From assembly GCA_024752435.1 (NCBI GenBank), contig CP103032.1, forward strand, positions 1,116,001-1,180,000: 64,000 nucleotides of DNA. Direction: 5' to 3'. Source of the DNA: Allantophomopsis cytisporea (Eukaryota > Ascomycota > Leotiomycetes > Phacidiales > Phacidiaceae). Position numbers and translations under genes: made by a program. Shown piece by piece: positions 1 to 11,279 of the stretch. The notes beneath the pieces are model-generated. The model had not been told where the DNA came from and searched no databases. It saw only the letters and a list, made by a program, of their open reading frames with translations. Position 1 is the first letter of the stretch; every line of letters starts with the position of its first letter.

Positions 1-315
1 ATGGGTTACAAAGTAGTCATGGAAGTACCGGCGACCCAGGATTGAGAGGCGTCGTTGCAGCGGCGTATGTACTGAGCTGATGGCATGTCGTCGGGGGCTG
101 TGGTTGTTGATTGTGTGGTGAGACCGTCGAGCGGGTGTTGGTAAGGGAGATGGCCTTCTTCGACGAATCGTGGATCTGGTGATAAAAGTTGAGATGAAAT
201 CTGGAGGAGCTTATTAGAACCCTTATCTCCATCGCATGTTATCGTTGCAATACTTACCATAGGTATCTGTAATTGACCAACCAGTTGACCTCGATGTCCT
301 TTTCATTCCCGCCAT
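1..315 (-). CDS. 5' part of an unrecognised gene, cut by the left window edge
   Basis: I do not recognise this protein. On the minus strand an ATG at 315 opens a frame that reaches a clean GTAAGT donor (intron 201-257, 57 bp, phase 1, acceptor CCAG). It then stays open without a stop to base 1, so the gene continues outside the window. Visible exons are 258-315 and 1-200, giving about 86 residues. The protein is rich in Arg, Ser, Thr and His after residue 20 and acidic residues are rare, which could be a mitochondrial targeting region or a disordered basic N-terminus. An in-frame TGA lies 27 bp upstream of the ATG, which supports this start. The alternative reading of 6-260 as one closed ORF ignores the good donor. 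Confidence is limited because no domain is visible. Confidence 0.4.
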
Positions 316-1648
316 TGCTAGACAGAGCTTTCCAGTACAATCTCAATTACCACCGTCAATCCCAACCTCTCGATTTGCATAAAATGACAACGTGCAATAT
401 TCTAAAGCTCATACCATATAGACAAGCAATATCGTAACAAGAGAGAGCCGAGACGTCGTAGATACAACCAAGGTAGAAAGATAGCACACGCAATATCTAA
501 AAGTGCAACAACGACTTCGAAACCAACGAAACGGACAATGTCGTATCGACTATGCCGATTGCAATCTGGATGGTAATCAAGACAAGAATGAGCGGGAGTC
601 GGGGAGAGGGAATGCAATAAAGGTCTGGAGAAGAGAGCCGGGCGTTGTTGGAGCCTTGTACCCGGCGATAGCTTCGAGTTCCCCACGTTTTCGGTAAGTC
701 GAAGCCGGTGCGCGCGCAGCGTCATAGCCAATTTCCTCGTAAACAATGCGTCTCTGCGAACTTTCTCCTTGATTGACAAGTTAGAAAGGTCCTCATTGGT
801 TATAAATTCCATACTCCTTTAGAGTTCATTTTAATTTCTAACAAATACTAATATGAATACTGCATTTTAATACCCTGATTTTAATTCTTGGTTTTTATTC
901 TAGATTAATCTGACTATTGCATCGATACTGTCAATCAAACGCCGATCATAGATGTCGCTATCCTCTCCCTCACAGGCATTCTCCTATCCCATCAATTAGG
1001 AGCTTTACTAAAAGCACACATGAGATTGCTCATACGACTTAATTATAGCAAAATATTGTTTCAAAATTATGGACTGATACATGATCAAAGTGGGCCAGGA
1101 CCCAAACGACAAAGTACGATCAAACACCACAATCTCAGGCACAACTCAACCCAAGAAATTCATCATCTCAATCTCACAAACACAGCAAAGCAAGGAAAGA
1201 ATACGTAGAAAGCGGTCAGTTCGAAGCCTACATGCCCCAACCATGGAAATATCCCCTAATCCGGGCCTTCATGCTACCAGCCCACATAGCCACGATAGTT
1301 ACACGAAGCAAATACCACCAACAACATCATATTTAACCCCAACCACCAAACATAATCACAAACAACAATATACAAAAGCCCATACCGCATGCTAGAAATC
1401 CCCAGCCTCCCATCCCAGTGCAAAGCAAGAAGAGGCACAGAGAAAACAGAAAAAGCAATTGCTAGGAGCCAACCAAGCGCCTCGCCCCCCCAATCCATTT
1501 CCCCTAGAACGCTAATAATCAGAGTAGTAAAAGACAACAACGCCTTGTGGTCCGTAAGAGAATCGTTAGAAAGCCAAAAGTCAACATAACATGCCGAGAC
1601 CCAGGTGCTACAACAGCGTGCTCGCGGGTGATATCATCCGACAAGCAT
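316..1648. other. Intergenic: upstream of the edge gene and 3' flank of the forkhead gene
   Basis: No supported gene. Short overlapping ORFs occur on both strands but none has splice-consistent continuation or a recognisable domain. The part nearest 1648 is probably the 3' UTR of the minus-strand forkhead gene. Its A/C-rich plus strand makes the minus strand pyrimidine-rich, which creates hydrophobic-looking spurious ORFs. Confidence 0.6.
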
Positions 1649-3816
1649 CTATGATCTCTCGCCGCCAGCAGCTGACACAGCTCTACCGTTGGCACCAGCA
1701 GCGTGATAAGCACCGATATTCTGGAATCCCCTGGAAAAGAATTAGTAAAATCCAAATAGTTGAAATTGTATAGCATACCTGGTAAGGTCAAATCCTTTTT
1801 CGTCCTCATCAACATCATCAGGAAGCTCGTCCATCCTAACACGATTGACCGCTGCACTCCGACTAGGACTGCCCTCGGCCCGGACACTGGGTGGACTACT
1901 ACTACCAACACCAGCAGTCAAGAGAGCAGCTGAACCACCGCCTTTGATGGGACTCGTATCGAGAAAAGTGCCTCTGAGGGGTGTGTTTCCTTGACCAAGC
2001 TCAGCGAATTTCCAAAATGGCGCTGGCGACTGAACGATCAATGTTAGAACGAGTTCAAGACTCCACAGCTGCACTTGGGTTGGGATGTACTTACCGAGGT
2101 TGGCATATGTTGAGAGGGACGCTGAGCGGTGCTGGGTGGCGCAAGCTTAGGGTGGACACGTGCTGGAGCAGGAGTAACAAAGGAACCCGGTTCATCTGTA
2201 TTGAGGAAAGAAGAGGAAAGGACAGGCGGAGAACCTTGTATGTTATCAGAGAGACCAATAGTTCCATTCTGGCGACGATGACGGGGAAGAGGACTACCAT
2301 CACCGAATCCAGGCAACTCGTTATGGGAGAGTGGATTTGGTGGTAACTGTCCTGAGCGATCGGGGGTGTATGTCACACTGGATGGGTATGGTCGTCGGCG
2401 TGGAGAGGTGTTAGGACCCGGCAAGAAACGTGCGGCTGAACTAGGAATGTCTTGCATAGTGCGACGACTCGAATCGAAGGTGTGCTCGCCAGGAGAAGTT
2501 GGAACAGAAGAGTGACGCTGTCCACCACGGCCACCTTTGTAGACTTGCTTCTTCAATTGCTCTACCTCCTCGGGTTTGATTCGCCAATTAGCACCCTTAC
2601 CACGTTGGCCTTCTTCACGAGGTAATTTTTCGAAGAATTGACTTAGAGAAAGATTGTGACGAATCGAGTTTTGCCAGCCTGACTTTGCTTCCGGTCTTCG
2701 ATAGAAGGCATAATTGTCCATGATATAACTGTAGATTCCATTCAAGGTTAAGGACTTCTTTTCTGAATTGAGAATAGCCTGACCAATCATCTGTGCATAG
2801 CTGAAATGGGGTTTCTGGTTCTCATTCTCGGGAAGACTCCAGTCAATAGTACTACCATTAGACATCATCATCGTATTACTGCCAGCCGGTGTATAAGCCT
2901 GGGCTGGAAGTGTGCCTCGAGCACGAGCTGATGGCGGAGTACCCGGACGGTTATAATCCGGAGGCGCAGGTGCAAGTGGTACTCCCAAGTTTCTTCCACC
3001 TGATGAAACGGTGGCTGAAGACAGATCATGCGATCCTAAGGGCGAATGATGGTCTCCTGGTTGGATGAGGCCTGCATTTTGGAGGTATATTGGGTTGATA
3101 ACAGGCCTGACCTTTGGTAAGATGAACATCATCTTGACACCGCCTATCTCAATGACCTTTCCACTATCCAATCGTGCAGCGTTAGAACGGGAAACGGGCT
3201 CTTCGTCGATCTTGATGCCATTGCGACCCAACACATGAATATACCAATTTCCGTCTTCGAAGCTGATCTCAGCGTGTTGCCTCGAGATGACCTTGTGTGG
3301 ACCGAGATTGATGTGGACATAGGACTCATCTTCCGAATCCTCGGGGAAATCCTTACTATCCTCAGCAGGACGACCGATTCGGACTTTGGTATGCTTCATG
3401 AAATAGGTCCAGCCATTGCCAGCGATCTTCGCATAGGCGGGAATTTGTGCGGTGTTCTCGTGCTTGCTATTCGCATGATCCTCGGTAGCCTGAACCTGTC
3501 TCTTTGGCATTTCGAATTCGCTGGTAACGGCACTCGCGATTGCATCGTCGCTCATGGTGAGTTCATCTTGTGTTTTTGGAGGAGCCTCAACTGGCTCTGG
3601 GGTATGTCCTCTCAGATTGGGTCGGATTCTCTGATGACCATTGGTAGGTGTATCGTCGCCCTGAACATGGTCAGCATGGGAGGCCACACGGTCGAATACT
3701 TCTGGACGCACTCTCTTCCTCTTTCGCGCAGGGCGCGTGGGTGAAGAATCGGGCAATTCGACATCATCTTCAGTGGCGGGTTCCCGACGTAGGCGCGGGG
3801 TTCGCTTTGACGGCAT
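1649..3816 (-). CDS. Forkhead transcription factor with FHA domain (Fkh1/Fkh2 type)
   Basis: Predicted nuclear DNA-binding regulator of 684 residues. Exons are 2095-3816, 1779-2029 and 1649-1730 (introns 65 and 48 bp; phases 0 and 2). A basic N-terminus (residues 1-40, with a KRKR cluster) is followed by a forkhead-associated domain at about 127-215. This shows VRIGR, SRQHAEI and GRNGIKID, the conserved phosphothreonine-binding core. The fork head winged helix lies at about 334-420, with the recognition-helix signature WQNSIRHNLSL and an NWRIKP wing. The rest is Ser/Pro-rich and probably disordered. FHA plus fork head in this order is the hallmark of yeast Fkh1/Fkh2 and S. pombe Fkh2, which control G2/M gene clusters. 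In filamentous fungi such factors affect development, an inference for this gene. The two 3' introns are required: reading through the first gives an early stop. Confidence 0.93.
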
Positions 3817-6033
3817 GATTTCCCTTAACGAGAATGAGGTGAACAGTTGTCTCTGGGGATTCTCTGTATTCTCGGATCGATGGTGCCGGGTTATATGCGC
3901 AAGCGCGACAGATCAGTCATGCAGGGACGACAGTCAGGAAGGTGCGTGGCTTTGTTTCGAGAGAGAGAGAGCGCGCGCGAGGGAGAGAGAGAGGGAGGAA
4001 GAAGTCGCAATTCAGACAGGCCTTTTTTTTTCGCGCAGCGCAGTGATGAAATGGCTCGGCGAACAGTTTATTTATGTGGGTGAAAATGGTATGGATTTCT
4101 GCGGTCGACGGCAGGAATTGCAGGTAGCAAATAATTGGACGTGGGAATAGTTGTTTTCTTCACAGAGTCGTAGGTAAGGCGATTTGATGATTGCTATCGT
4201 GATATGTGTAGATTGAATGATGCGCGGTTGCTGGAATTCCTCCGCGTCGCGTTGTTGCGCGTGACACTTTAAACAATGGAGACGACCGTTATTGAGTGTC
4301 GTGAGGAATGCGTCCTTAGAATGAAAGCGCCCTTGTTGGCGAGTTGAGGGAGGGAAGAAAGGGAGAACAGGCTCGCTCTGTTCTTTTTGCCTGTGTTTTA
4401 TTTTATAAATCTTTTTTTGATTTTGATTTTGCTTTTGATTTTGACTATAGGCGGCTTGTTCTTATATTATGTTCTTGTGAGAAAAGGGAGAGAATGTGGG
4501 AGGGGAGATAAATGTTGGTTCTTTCTCTTGAATTCTATAGCTGGTTGAGGTAAGAGAGAGAGTATCGGAGTATTGGACCCTTCCAGTGCACGATCCATTT
4601 TCTATTGCGCCTTGTACTAAGATAATCATTCATACTACCATCATTCAAGTCTGTTCTCGATAATGATTGGCTCGATTAGAAGGCAAAGACAACATTAAGA
4701 CAAGTGATGATGATACGGGATTTATCGATGCCTGAAAATTTTCACCATTTCTTTTTCTTTCTTTTTCGTTCACAATTCATTTCTATTTGTTGAATTTTTC
4801 CTATTTTTTTTATTCTCATTATTTATTCTAATTGTTTATGATTGACTTTCACGGAAAGGTGCATGGACATTCCTCAACCCTGGTGACCGTGGCAGGAGGA
4901 CTACTGTGTACATCCCTTGTGTGGAGACTATATCGATTATATCTTCATGGAACAGCTAGATTAAATATGTAGAGAGTAAAAGAGGATTGGGTTGGTGAAA
5001 GAAGAAATCCATCGAATAATGCATGCAAATTAATGGATTAATGAATTCATGAATTTACAAATCCATACACCAAGAAAGCAACAAATGATCCCGAGCGAAG
5101 CACGAGTCTTTGTAACATTCATGGTGCGCTGTACTCTGACTCCATCAGGTGAGATGAGGTAATGACAGAAGGCCGGAAGAAAAGATTGAGGTGCACCGTG
5201 TTCTCCGTGACAGCAAGGGCCCAAAGAATGAAATATGGATCCATGGTCATATATGTTGTAATGTCATAGATGTTGATTTTGACCTTGCCTAAGATGGTGA
5301 GTGTTGAGAGTCTTGTCGTTGATGAAGAAGCTCAAGTATCATCTACCTTACTTCATTCAACATATACGCCATGGCTACATACGTAGGATACATACATCAA
5401 GAACGAATGAGGCGCCCTTCAACTCTATGTGTGTGCATACATATTTGTGTATATGTGAGTTACATCCACTGCGTATCTCAATACTATCTACATAAGTACA
5501 TGTACGCGGATATATATATTTCCGTGCACGTCATATTACGTGACTCGATCTCATCTACGTCGAAAGGAAGAATACAACAATAGTTATGAGTCGATGATGT
5601 TCTTGTTGATAGGTAGTAGGTTCCCGTCCTCGAATCAAAGGTAAAGGTAAGGAAGGCATAAGGTAGTGTCACGTCGGCACGTGATCCATCACTATCTCTT
5701 ATCTACCCGACCTGTTAATCCATCCGCTCCGTCTGCGCTCTTTCACTCGTGCTAGACTACCGTGCTGTACCGACAAGGGGACATACAATGGAAAAAGGAA
5801 CAAGGAAGTGGCAGTTTCAAGGCAAAACCGGATCTCAACAGCGTCGCCCCCAGAACACATCCCAGTCCGCTGACTTCATGTCATTCTATCCGCACAAGGT
5901 CCGAGGATCGATGTTCTATACAATCCCTCATCACAATCTCTACCTCATGCTCGTCAATCGTCTTGCCTCTCTTTCCCTTGTCTCTCGTACCACAATCCTA
6001 TCAACGATGCCATGATAGTCACGTTATCCAAAT
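3817..6033. promoter_or_regulatory. Divergent intergenic region between the forkhead gene and the channel gene
   Basis: A 2.2-kb region that must hold both promoters, as the forkhead gene reads left from 3816 and the channel gene reads right from 6034. It contains a purine tract near 3958-4000, T-rich stretches around 4380-4450 and 4740-4830, and a CACGTG hexamer at 5678-5683 upstream of the channel gene. No supported gene was seen; the short ORFs present lack domains and splice support. Confidence 0.6.
3958..4004. repeat. Imperfect (GA)n purine tract
   Basis: Imperfect GA/GC-interrupted dinucleotide run about 140 bp upstream of the forkhead start codon, followed by a run of T at 4023-4030. 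On the transcribed (minus) strand this is a pyrimidine tract, common in fungal promoters and 5' leaders. Confidence 0.75.
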
Positions 6034-8400
6034 ATGTCTTCTTCCTATAACACAGTGTCTGTGTCCAATATCCGTGACACAGAAGATGGCAACAACGAAG
6101 AGACCGACGCTCTGTTAGCCGACAACACACAGCAGACAGATGACAATGGTCATTATCCACCAGATTGGTCTCACGATCTCCATTCTGCTACGCCCAATCC
6201 CCATTCCGATTTGCCGGTTTACAAAACCATTCATCGGTAAGTCATAGCAAAATTATAGCCTATGACTTTGGGCAAACAAGTGCATGGAACTGACTGATCA
6301 TGAAACATAAGAATCCATCGCGATATCATTGCTAGCATTGGTGCGTGATTCATCAACTCTTCCACAATGCTTGATATCAAAACTGATGAGAACTAGAGGA
6401 TCCATACAGTCTTGAACAACTGAAAGATCCACGTATGAATGTGTCGATTGTCCGTCCTCTAGTGAACAAACTCTATGAACTCCATGATATTTCAGTTGGT
6501 AAGTACGAGCCTTTACTTGTCACATAAATGAAGTTTCCAATAGCTAAAGAAACCTCCGTCGTCTCCAGTCTATTGTCTGATGGTCAATCGGGTACAATTC
6601 CTGCGAGAACAGTCCTATCAAGCCCACCACCAAACAACGAATATCACCCGAGCATTGCTTTGCGAGCTGGTAGCCCAAAAGATTCTACGTCGCTTCGATG
6701 AGGATAATCCAGGACCGGGGGGACTACTCCTCCTGTCAAATGTTCTTGTAGCGGGATTTGATCCCTTTCAAAACGCGCCTTCTGAAGTTATTGCTGAAAA
6801 TGCACATGCATTCCATTGGATGACCCAAAAAAGGGGAGGGAATGAGAGGAAGTTGACAGCATTGGAAATCTCCATCATATCAGAAGCAAAGAACTTTTTG
6901 GCTTCATCTGCCTGTCAGAAAGTAGTGGATGCCATCTATATAGGTCGTGTGATTTATACACCGACTTCGTTCATCGATATTCTCCCGGATCATTACAAAC
7001 AAAAGCCAATATCTCTTTACAATCCTCGAAAGGCTCCAGTGCTCAATCAATACCGGCTTATTGTCCCACGGACTCGGAATCTTCTCGAAGTACTCCAATT
7101 CGTCATTCTCCTAACCCTCTATTTCCTCTTGATGACGCACCGCAATGCCCATGTATTCAGCACTTACGAACTTCTTTTTGTCGTATACACTCTAGGCTGG
7201 GTACTTGATCAATTCGCATCGATACTCGAACACGGCTTTGAAGTTTACACACAGAACCTCTGGGCATTCCTGGATGTGACTTTCATCATCATCTACTTCC
7301 TCTATGCCATCCTCCGCATCCGAGGCTTCTATCTCAACGACATCGAACTAGGACATCAAGCCATTGACGTCCTTTGCATGGGCGGCCCAGTTCTAGTCCC
7401 CCGTCTAGCCTTCAATTTGATGTCCGAGAACATGCTTTTTGTCTCTCTACGCGCCATGATGCGAGACTTCACCGTCCTCACCATCCTCGCAATCTGGTGC
7501 TTCGCAGGCTTTCTACTCGCCATGCTCTGGCTGAGCCGGGGGCTACACACATCCATCACAATATCCAAGTGGATGCTCTGGGTATGGTTCGGCCTGGACG
7601 GCACTGGAATCCAACGCAGCACGGATTTCCACCACATCCTGGGCCCCATCCTCATGGTCGCCTTCGCATTCCTGGGCAACACGCTCTTCCTCACAATCCT
7701 CGTGTCGACGCTCTCGCACACATTCTCCACCATCGTCACCAACGCCGCCGCAGAAATCCAATTCCGCCGCGCAGTCCTCACCTTCGAAGGCGTCAAATCA
7801 GACTCGGTATTCTACTACCAACCGCCCACCAACCTACTAGCCCTCTCCATCCTCCTGCCGCTGAAATTCATCTTCTCGCCGCGCTGGTTCCACAAGATAA
7901 ACGTCTTCATAGTAAAAGCCTTTAACGCACCGCTCCTCCTCGCCATCGCAGCCTTCGAGCGCCGCACCCTCTGGTCGCCCCGCCGCCGCTCGACAATGAG
8001 CCCGACGCCCGCGTCCGCCGCGGCGCGCAAGCGCTCGCGCTGGGCCTTCTGGGCCTTCCAGCGCTTCTCGGTGCACGGCGACATCCAGGCCGTGTTCGAG
8101 GACGAGCCGCCCAAGTCGATTCGCGACGAGATCGCCGCCGAGGACCACTTCGATAGCAGCATTGTTGCTGAGCTGCCGCTGTCGTCGGCTGCGGCGGCGG
8201 GGCGTCCGCAGAGGCCGACGGCGCCTGAGCGGCAGAAGAGTCGGGGGGTTACGGGGCAAGTCAAGGCGTTGCTTGAGGAGTTTGGGAGGAAGGAGGGGGT
8301 CAATGAGCGGTTGGAGAGGTTGGAGGCTAGCTGTGAGCGGATTGAGGCTTTGTTGGAGAGGGTCTGCCGGGAGATTGGGGAGGGGGGGAGGGATGATTGA
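6034..8400 (+). CDS. YVC1: TRP-type vacuolar calcium/cation channel (Yvc1 family)
   Basis: Predicted 721-residue channel; yeast Yvc1, which releases vacuolar calcium, has a similar size. Exons are 6034-6236, 6312-6340, 6397-6498 and 6569-8400. The frame is continuous across all three junctions (phases 2, 1 and 1). After an acidic N-terminus and a soluble region, hydrophobic segments begin around residue 282. At least five are visible to about 520, including a pore-like stretch (WMLWVWFGLDGTG) before the last helix. The C-terminal cytosolic tail is basic and then acidic, ending in a short predicted coiled coil rich in Glu, Arg and Leu. The second exon is only 29 nt. The DNA for the tail (about 7970-8390) is strikingly GC- and CpG-rich compared with the rest of the gene. 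The gene converges on the kinase gene to its right. Confidence 0.88.
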
Positions 8401-9284
8401 TTGATTCGAGTGGTTTTGGTTTGTATGATTATACGATGAGTGGAATTGTGTTTGTATACGAATGGCTGCAGGATGGTGCGGGGTATTGTAATATCATATA
8501 AAAGCCGACCATGATGCTCATGTTGCTTGTCTAGTCACCGATTGAGGGTATTTAGATAATCAAAATGAAAAGAAACGTGATTGCAGTAAGTGGCCACTTG
8601 ATGCAGTCGAAAAGCCATAGCGTCTATGCACAAGACATACTGATGCAGTATGAAGAACTGTCTATTCATATAAATAGATTGAGCTTCATCTTAAACTCTC
8701 AAAAGCCTAATATATCATCAAATTTGCACAATCAACTCACTATTCACAATCACAATAACAGTCACAATCACCAATATAAATCTGCTCAAGTCATATGTTT
8801 AGAGTGGGTGATTTTCTAGTATTGAATAATCCTAGCACAGGTAACTCCATGTGGAGCACCTCCGAGTATAGAAGTTATCTAAATACAACACAAGAAAAGT
8901 GTAGTTTTTCCCATATCTTCTTCCATGCCTAGACTCTATCTTCAACACACTCGTATAACTCCTATTCCAAACTTATACATTCTTTAAGACATCGAGCCTT
9001 TTCTGGTTTTTTCTGGTTTTGGTCTTTTTTTTGTGATGGGTTGTCTTGTTTTTGAAAAGCAATTGCAATGAGATTTTTCGGATCCAGCCGACGAATCCAA
9101 ATTAATGAATCGAAAATAAAACGCCTGGACCCCTTCGCAATTTGCTTTTTGGTCAAAAAGACTCAAGTGACTCGAGTATAAGTGGGAGTAAGGGCTGGTA
9201 AAGTGGAAAAAGAAGAGAGAAGAGAAAGAAGATATACATGATTCTTTTCGATTCGAGTTTCGAGAAAGAAAACGATAAAAAGAA
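8401..9284. other. Intergenic between convergent genes
   Basis: 3' flanks of the channel (plus) and kinase (minus) genes. The sequence is AT-rich with several (A)n and (T)n runs. No gene is supported; the short ORFs here have no recognisable domain. Confidence 0.6.
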
Positions 9285-11279
9285 CTACAAGTGGAGGTCA
9301 TGCCAACCTCCAACCCACTCAAGGTCACCGCCGTTGAGATCACCAGTCTTATGCAATTTCCTACCCGGCTGCTGGTGATCGCGGAGCCTATCCCAGGATT
9401 TCCCTTTGTCCTTCCCATCCTTAGCCCGAATATCCCATGGGCTCGCAACGGCCCCTGATGCGTTCAAACTTCCCATACCCCCGAACCCCGTAAAACCTAA
9501 TGCGTTTGCTGAATTGCCCGTGTTACGTCTGGCCTTCCAGTGCGCTGGAAGGGTGGTACTCATTTCCGTTCCTGATGATCCGGATGACTTGTTGTTGGCA
9601 CCACGTCTACGATCTCCTAGGGCGGCCCATTTGTCAAAGTTAGATCGCTTGGAGGGTGGAGAGTAGCGCGGTGGTGAGTATTGACGTGTAGTCATCGAGG
9701 TGTCCTGGAAGAAGAATCCGTCGGCAACGTGATCACCATCAATGTCGATTGGATTGATGACTTCGACTTTGCTTGCCTCTGGACTCGTCGCACGTATGTT
9801 GACAAATGATGAGCTCTTGGGTTCCGACAATCCACCGCTGTGGTGATCATCCTTGATGCTTTCGTGACTCCAGGTCCTGGCATTCTGTGCTTGTCTCTCC
9901 TTCAATTCTTTCTCGTGCTGCTGCTCCTCCTCTTCCTCCTCCTCCCACAAGTCGCTCCAGCTCTTAGATACGACATCATGCTTACGTCCAAACATGGAAG
10001 CGAGTGATGGCAACGGCTTACCGACAGCGATAGGCAAGGAGCCGGAGATTGGTGAAACATCGGCGCGGGGTGGGCCCTTCTTGTTGAGTGGACGTCTGAT
10101 AGCCATAGACTTCATGGAGGCACCAAGAGCAGAATCGAGTACGGATGCCATTGATGGTGTCTGAACAGAAACCGAGTACCAGTCGTCCTTGATACTGCCT
10201 TCCGATGCTGGGAACAAGTCCTCGGTGTAATCTTCGTTGTCTGGAATGGCCGATAGCTGGCGGAATTGCTGTGGCGGACTGGCTTGAAGAGCCTTGGCCC
10301 ATGGGAAGGAGCCCTGTTCGACCTGTGGCGTCTGGATGGATGGAGTACGAAGCGGCTCGCGGTTGGCGCTGGCAATGGCAGGTGGGCGTGTAGCGCAGAA
10401 ATCATCCAATGACTCATCGAATGTGGTGAATGTGACGACTCGGTACAGTGCTTCCCGAGCACCAGCCAAAGAACGCTTCTCAGGATCTAAACTCATGCAC
10501 TGAAGAATGACCTCGAAGGTGTCTTGGGACATAGTAGGGAAAACATCAAAGAGGGATTGCTTGTCGTTGCTGAAGTCCGAGAAGAGTGGATCCGATTCAG
10601 TTGGAGTAGTGAATGGGTTGCGAGAGAACAAGATGTTCAAAAGGCAGATACCAACAGCCCAGATATCAGCCTGGGCTGGAGAATATCCGGATCCATTGTG
10701 ATCATATTGTTCTGGAGACATGTAACGATCACTGCCAACCGATGACTCATATGACCAAACTTCAGTAGTAGCAAGACCGAAATCACCAAGCTTCATGTCA
10801 CCCGACTGGGTGAGGAAGATGTTCTCTGGCTTGATATCACGGTGGTACATGCCTCTTTCATGGATGTATTCAATGGCATCAATAAGCTGAAGCATAAAGT
10901 CTCTCACATGTTCTGTTTCGAGTGGTCCGCAGCCAGTGCGAATAGCCTCGTACAAATCACCCTGAGAGCAAAACTCGAGGACAAGATAGACATGAGACTC
11001 GGTCTCGAAGTTGTGGATAAGATTAACGATGTTGGGGTGGGAACCCAGGCGGGCATGGCAAGCAAGTTCCTCGGATTTCTCGTCAATGGCGAAAGACGAC
11101 GCCGCGGGATTGTCAGTAGCCGACTTCTTAGTCAAGCACTTGATGGCAACGAGATCGTTAGTGGTCAAGTCCTTGGCCATGAAGACCATGCCAAAAGAGC
11201 CGTGGTTCAAAGGAGAAATCGTCTCGAATCGTCCATCAAGGACCACTCCATCGTAGAACTTGTCCTTCATGCACTGCAT
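9285..11279 (-). CDS. Serine/threonine protein kinase, Ran1/Ksp1-like
   Basis: Single-exon kinase of 664 residues. The kinase domain spans about residues 18-290. It has a glycine loop (NHGSFG, 25-30), the ATP lysine in VAIK (Lys47), a catalytic loop HRDIKPEN (146-153, Asp148) and the metal-binding DFG (166-168), so it should be active. The activation segment is followed by an SPEQYDH-type APE variant and a WAVG motif. The C-terminal half is Ser/Pro-rich and disordered, with an acidic Glu run. Small N-terminal lobe, domain order and length fit the Ran1/Pat1-Ksp1-Sks1 group, known in yeasts as repressors of meiosis or nutrient-linked regulators. The exact orthology is inference. The first ATG at 11279 lies 17 residues before the kinase domain. 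The gene faces the large gene-free region, so it may have a long leader. Confidence 0.88.
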   Translation of the reverse strand: MQCMKDKFYDGVVLDGRFETISPLNHGSFGMVFMAKDLTTNDLVAIKCLTKKSATDNPAASSFAIDEKSEELACHARLGSHPNIVNLIHNFETESHVYLVLEFCSQGDLYEAIRTGCGPLETEHVRDFMLQLIDAIEYIHERGMYHRDIKPENIFLTQSGDMKLGDFGLATTEVWSYESSVGSDRYMSPEQYDHNGSGYSPAQADIWAVGICLLNILFSRNPFTTPTESDPLFSDFSNDKQSLFDVFPTMSQDTFEVILQCMSLDPEKRSLAGAREALYRVVTFTTFDESLDDFCATRPPAIASANREPLRTPSIQTPQVEQGSFPWAKALQASPPQQFRQLSAIPDNEDYTEDLFPASEGSIKDDWYSVSVQTPSMASVLDSALGASMKSMAIRRPLNKKGPPRADVSPISGSLPIAVGKPLPSLASMFGRKHDVVSKSWSDLWEEEEEEEQQHEKELKERQAQNARTWSHESIKDDHHSGGLSEPKSSSFVNIRATSPEASKVEVINPIDIDGDHVADGFFFQDTSMTTRQYSPPRYSPPSKRSNFDKWAALGDRRRGANNKSSGSSGTEMSTTLPAHWKARRNTGNSANALGFTGFGGMGSLNASGAVASPWDIRAKDGKDKGKSWDRLRDHQQPGRKLHKTGDLNGGDLEWVGGWHDLHL

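Noticed and set aside
1274..1540. 88-codon minus-strand ORF that looks like a multi-helix membrane protein
   Set aside because: It lies in the 3' flank of the forkhead gene where the strand is pyrimidine-rich, which by itself gives Leu/Phe/Val/Ser-rich translations; no conserved motif or splice partner.
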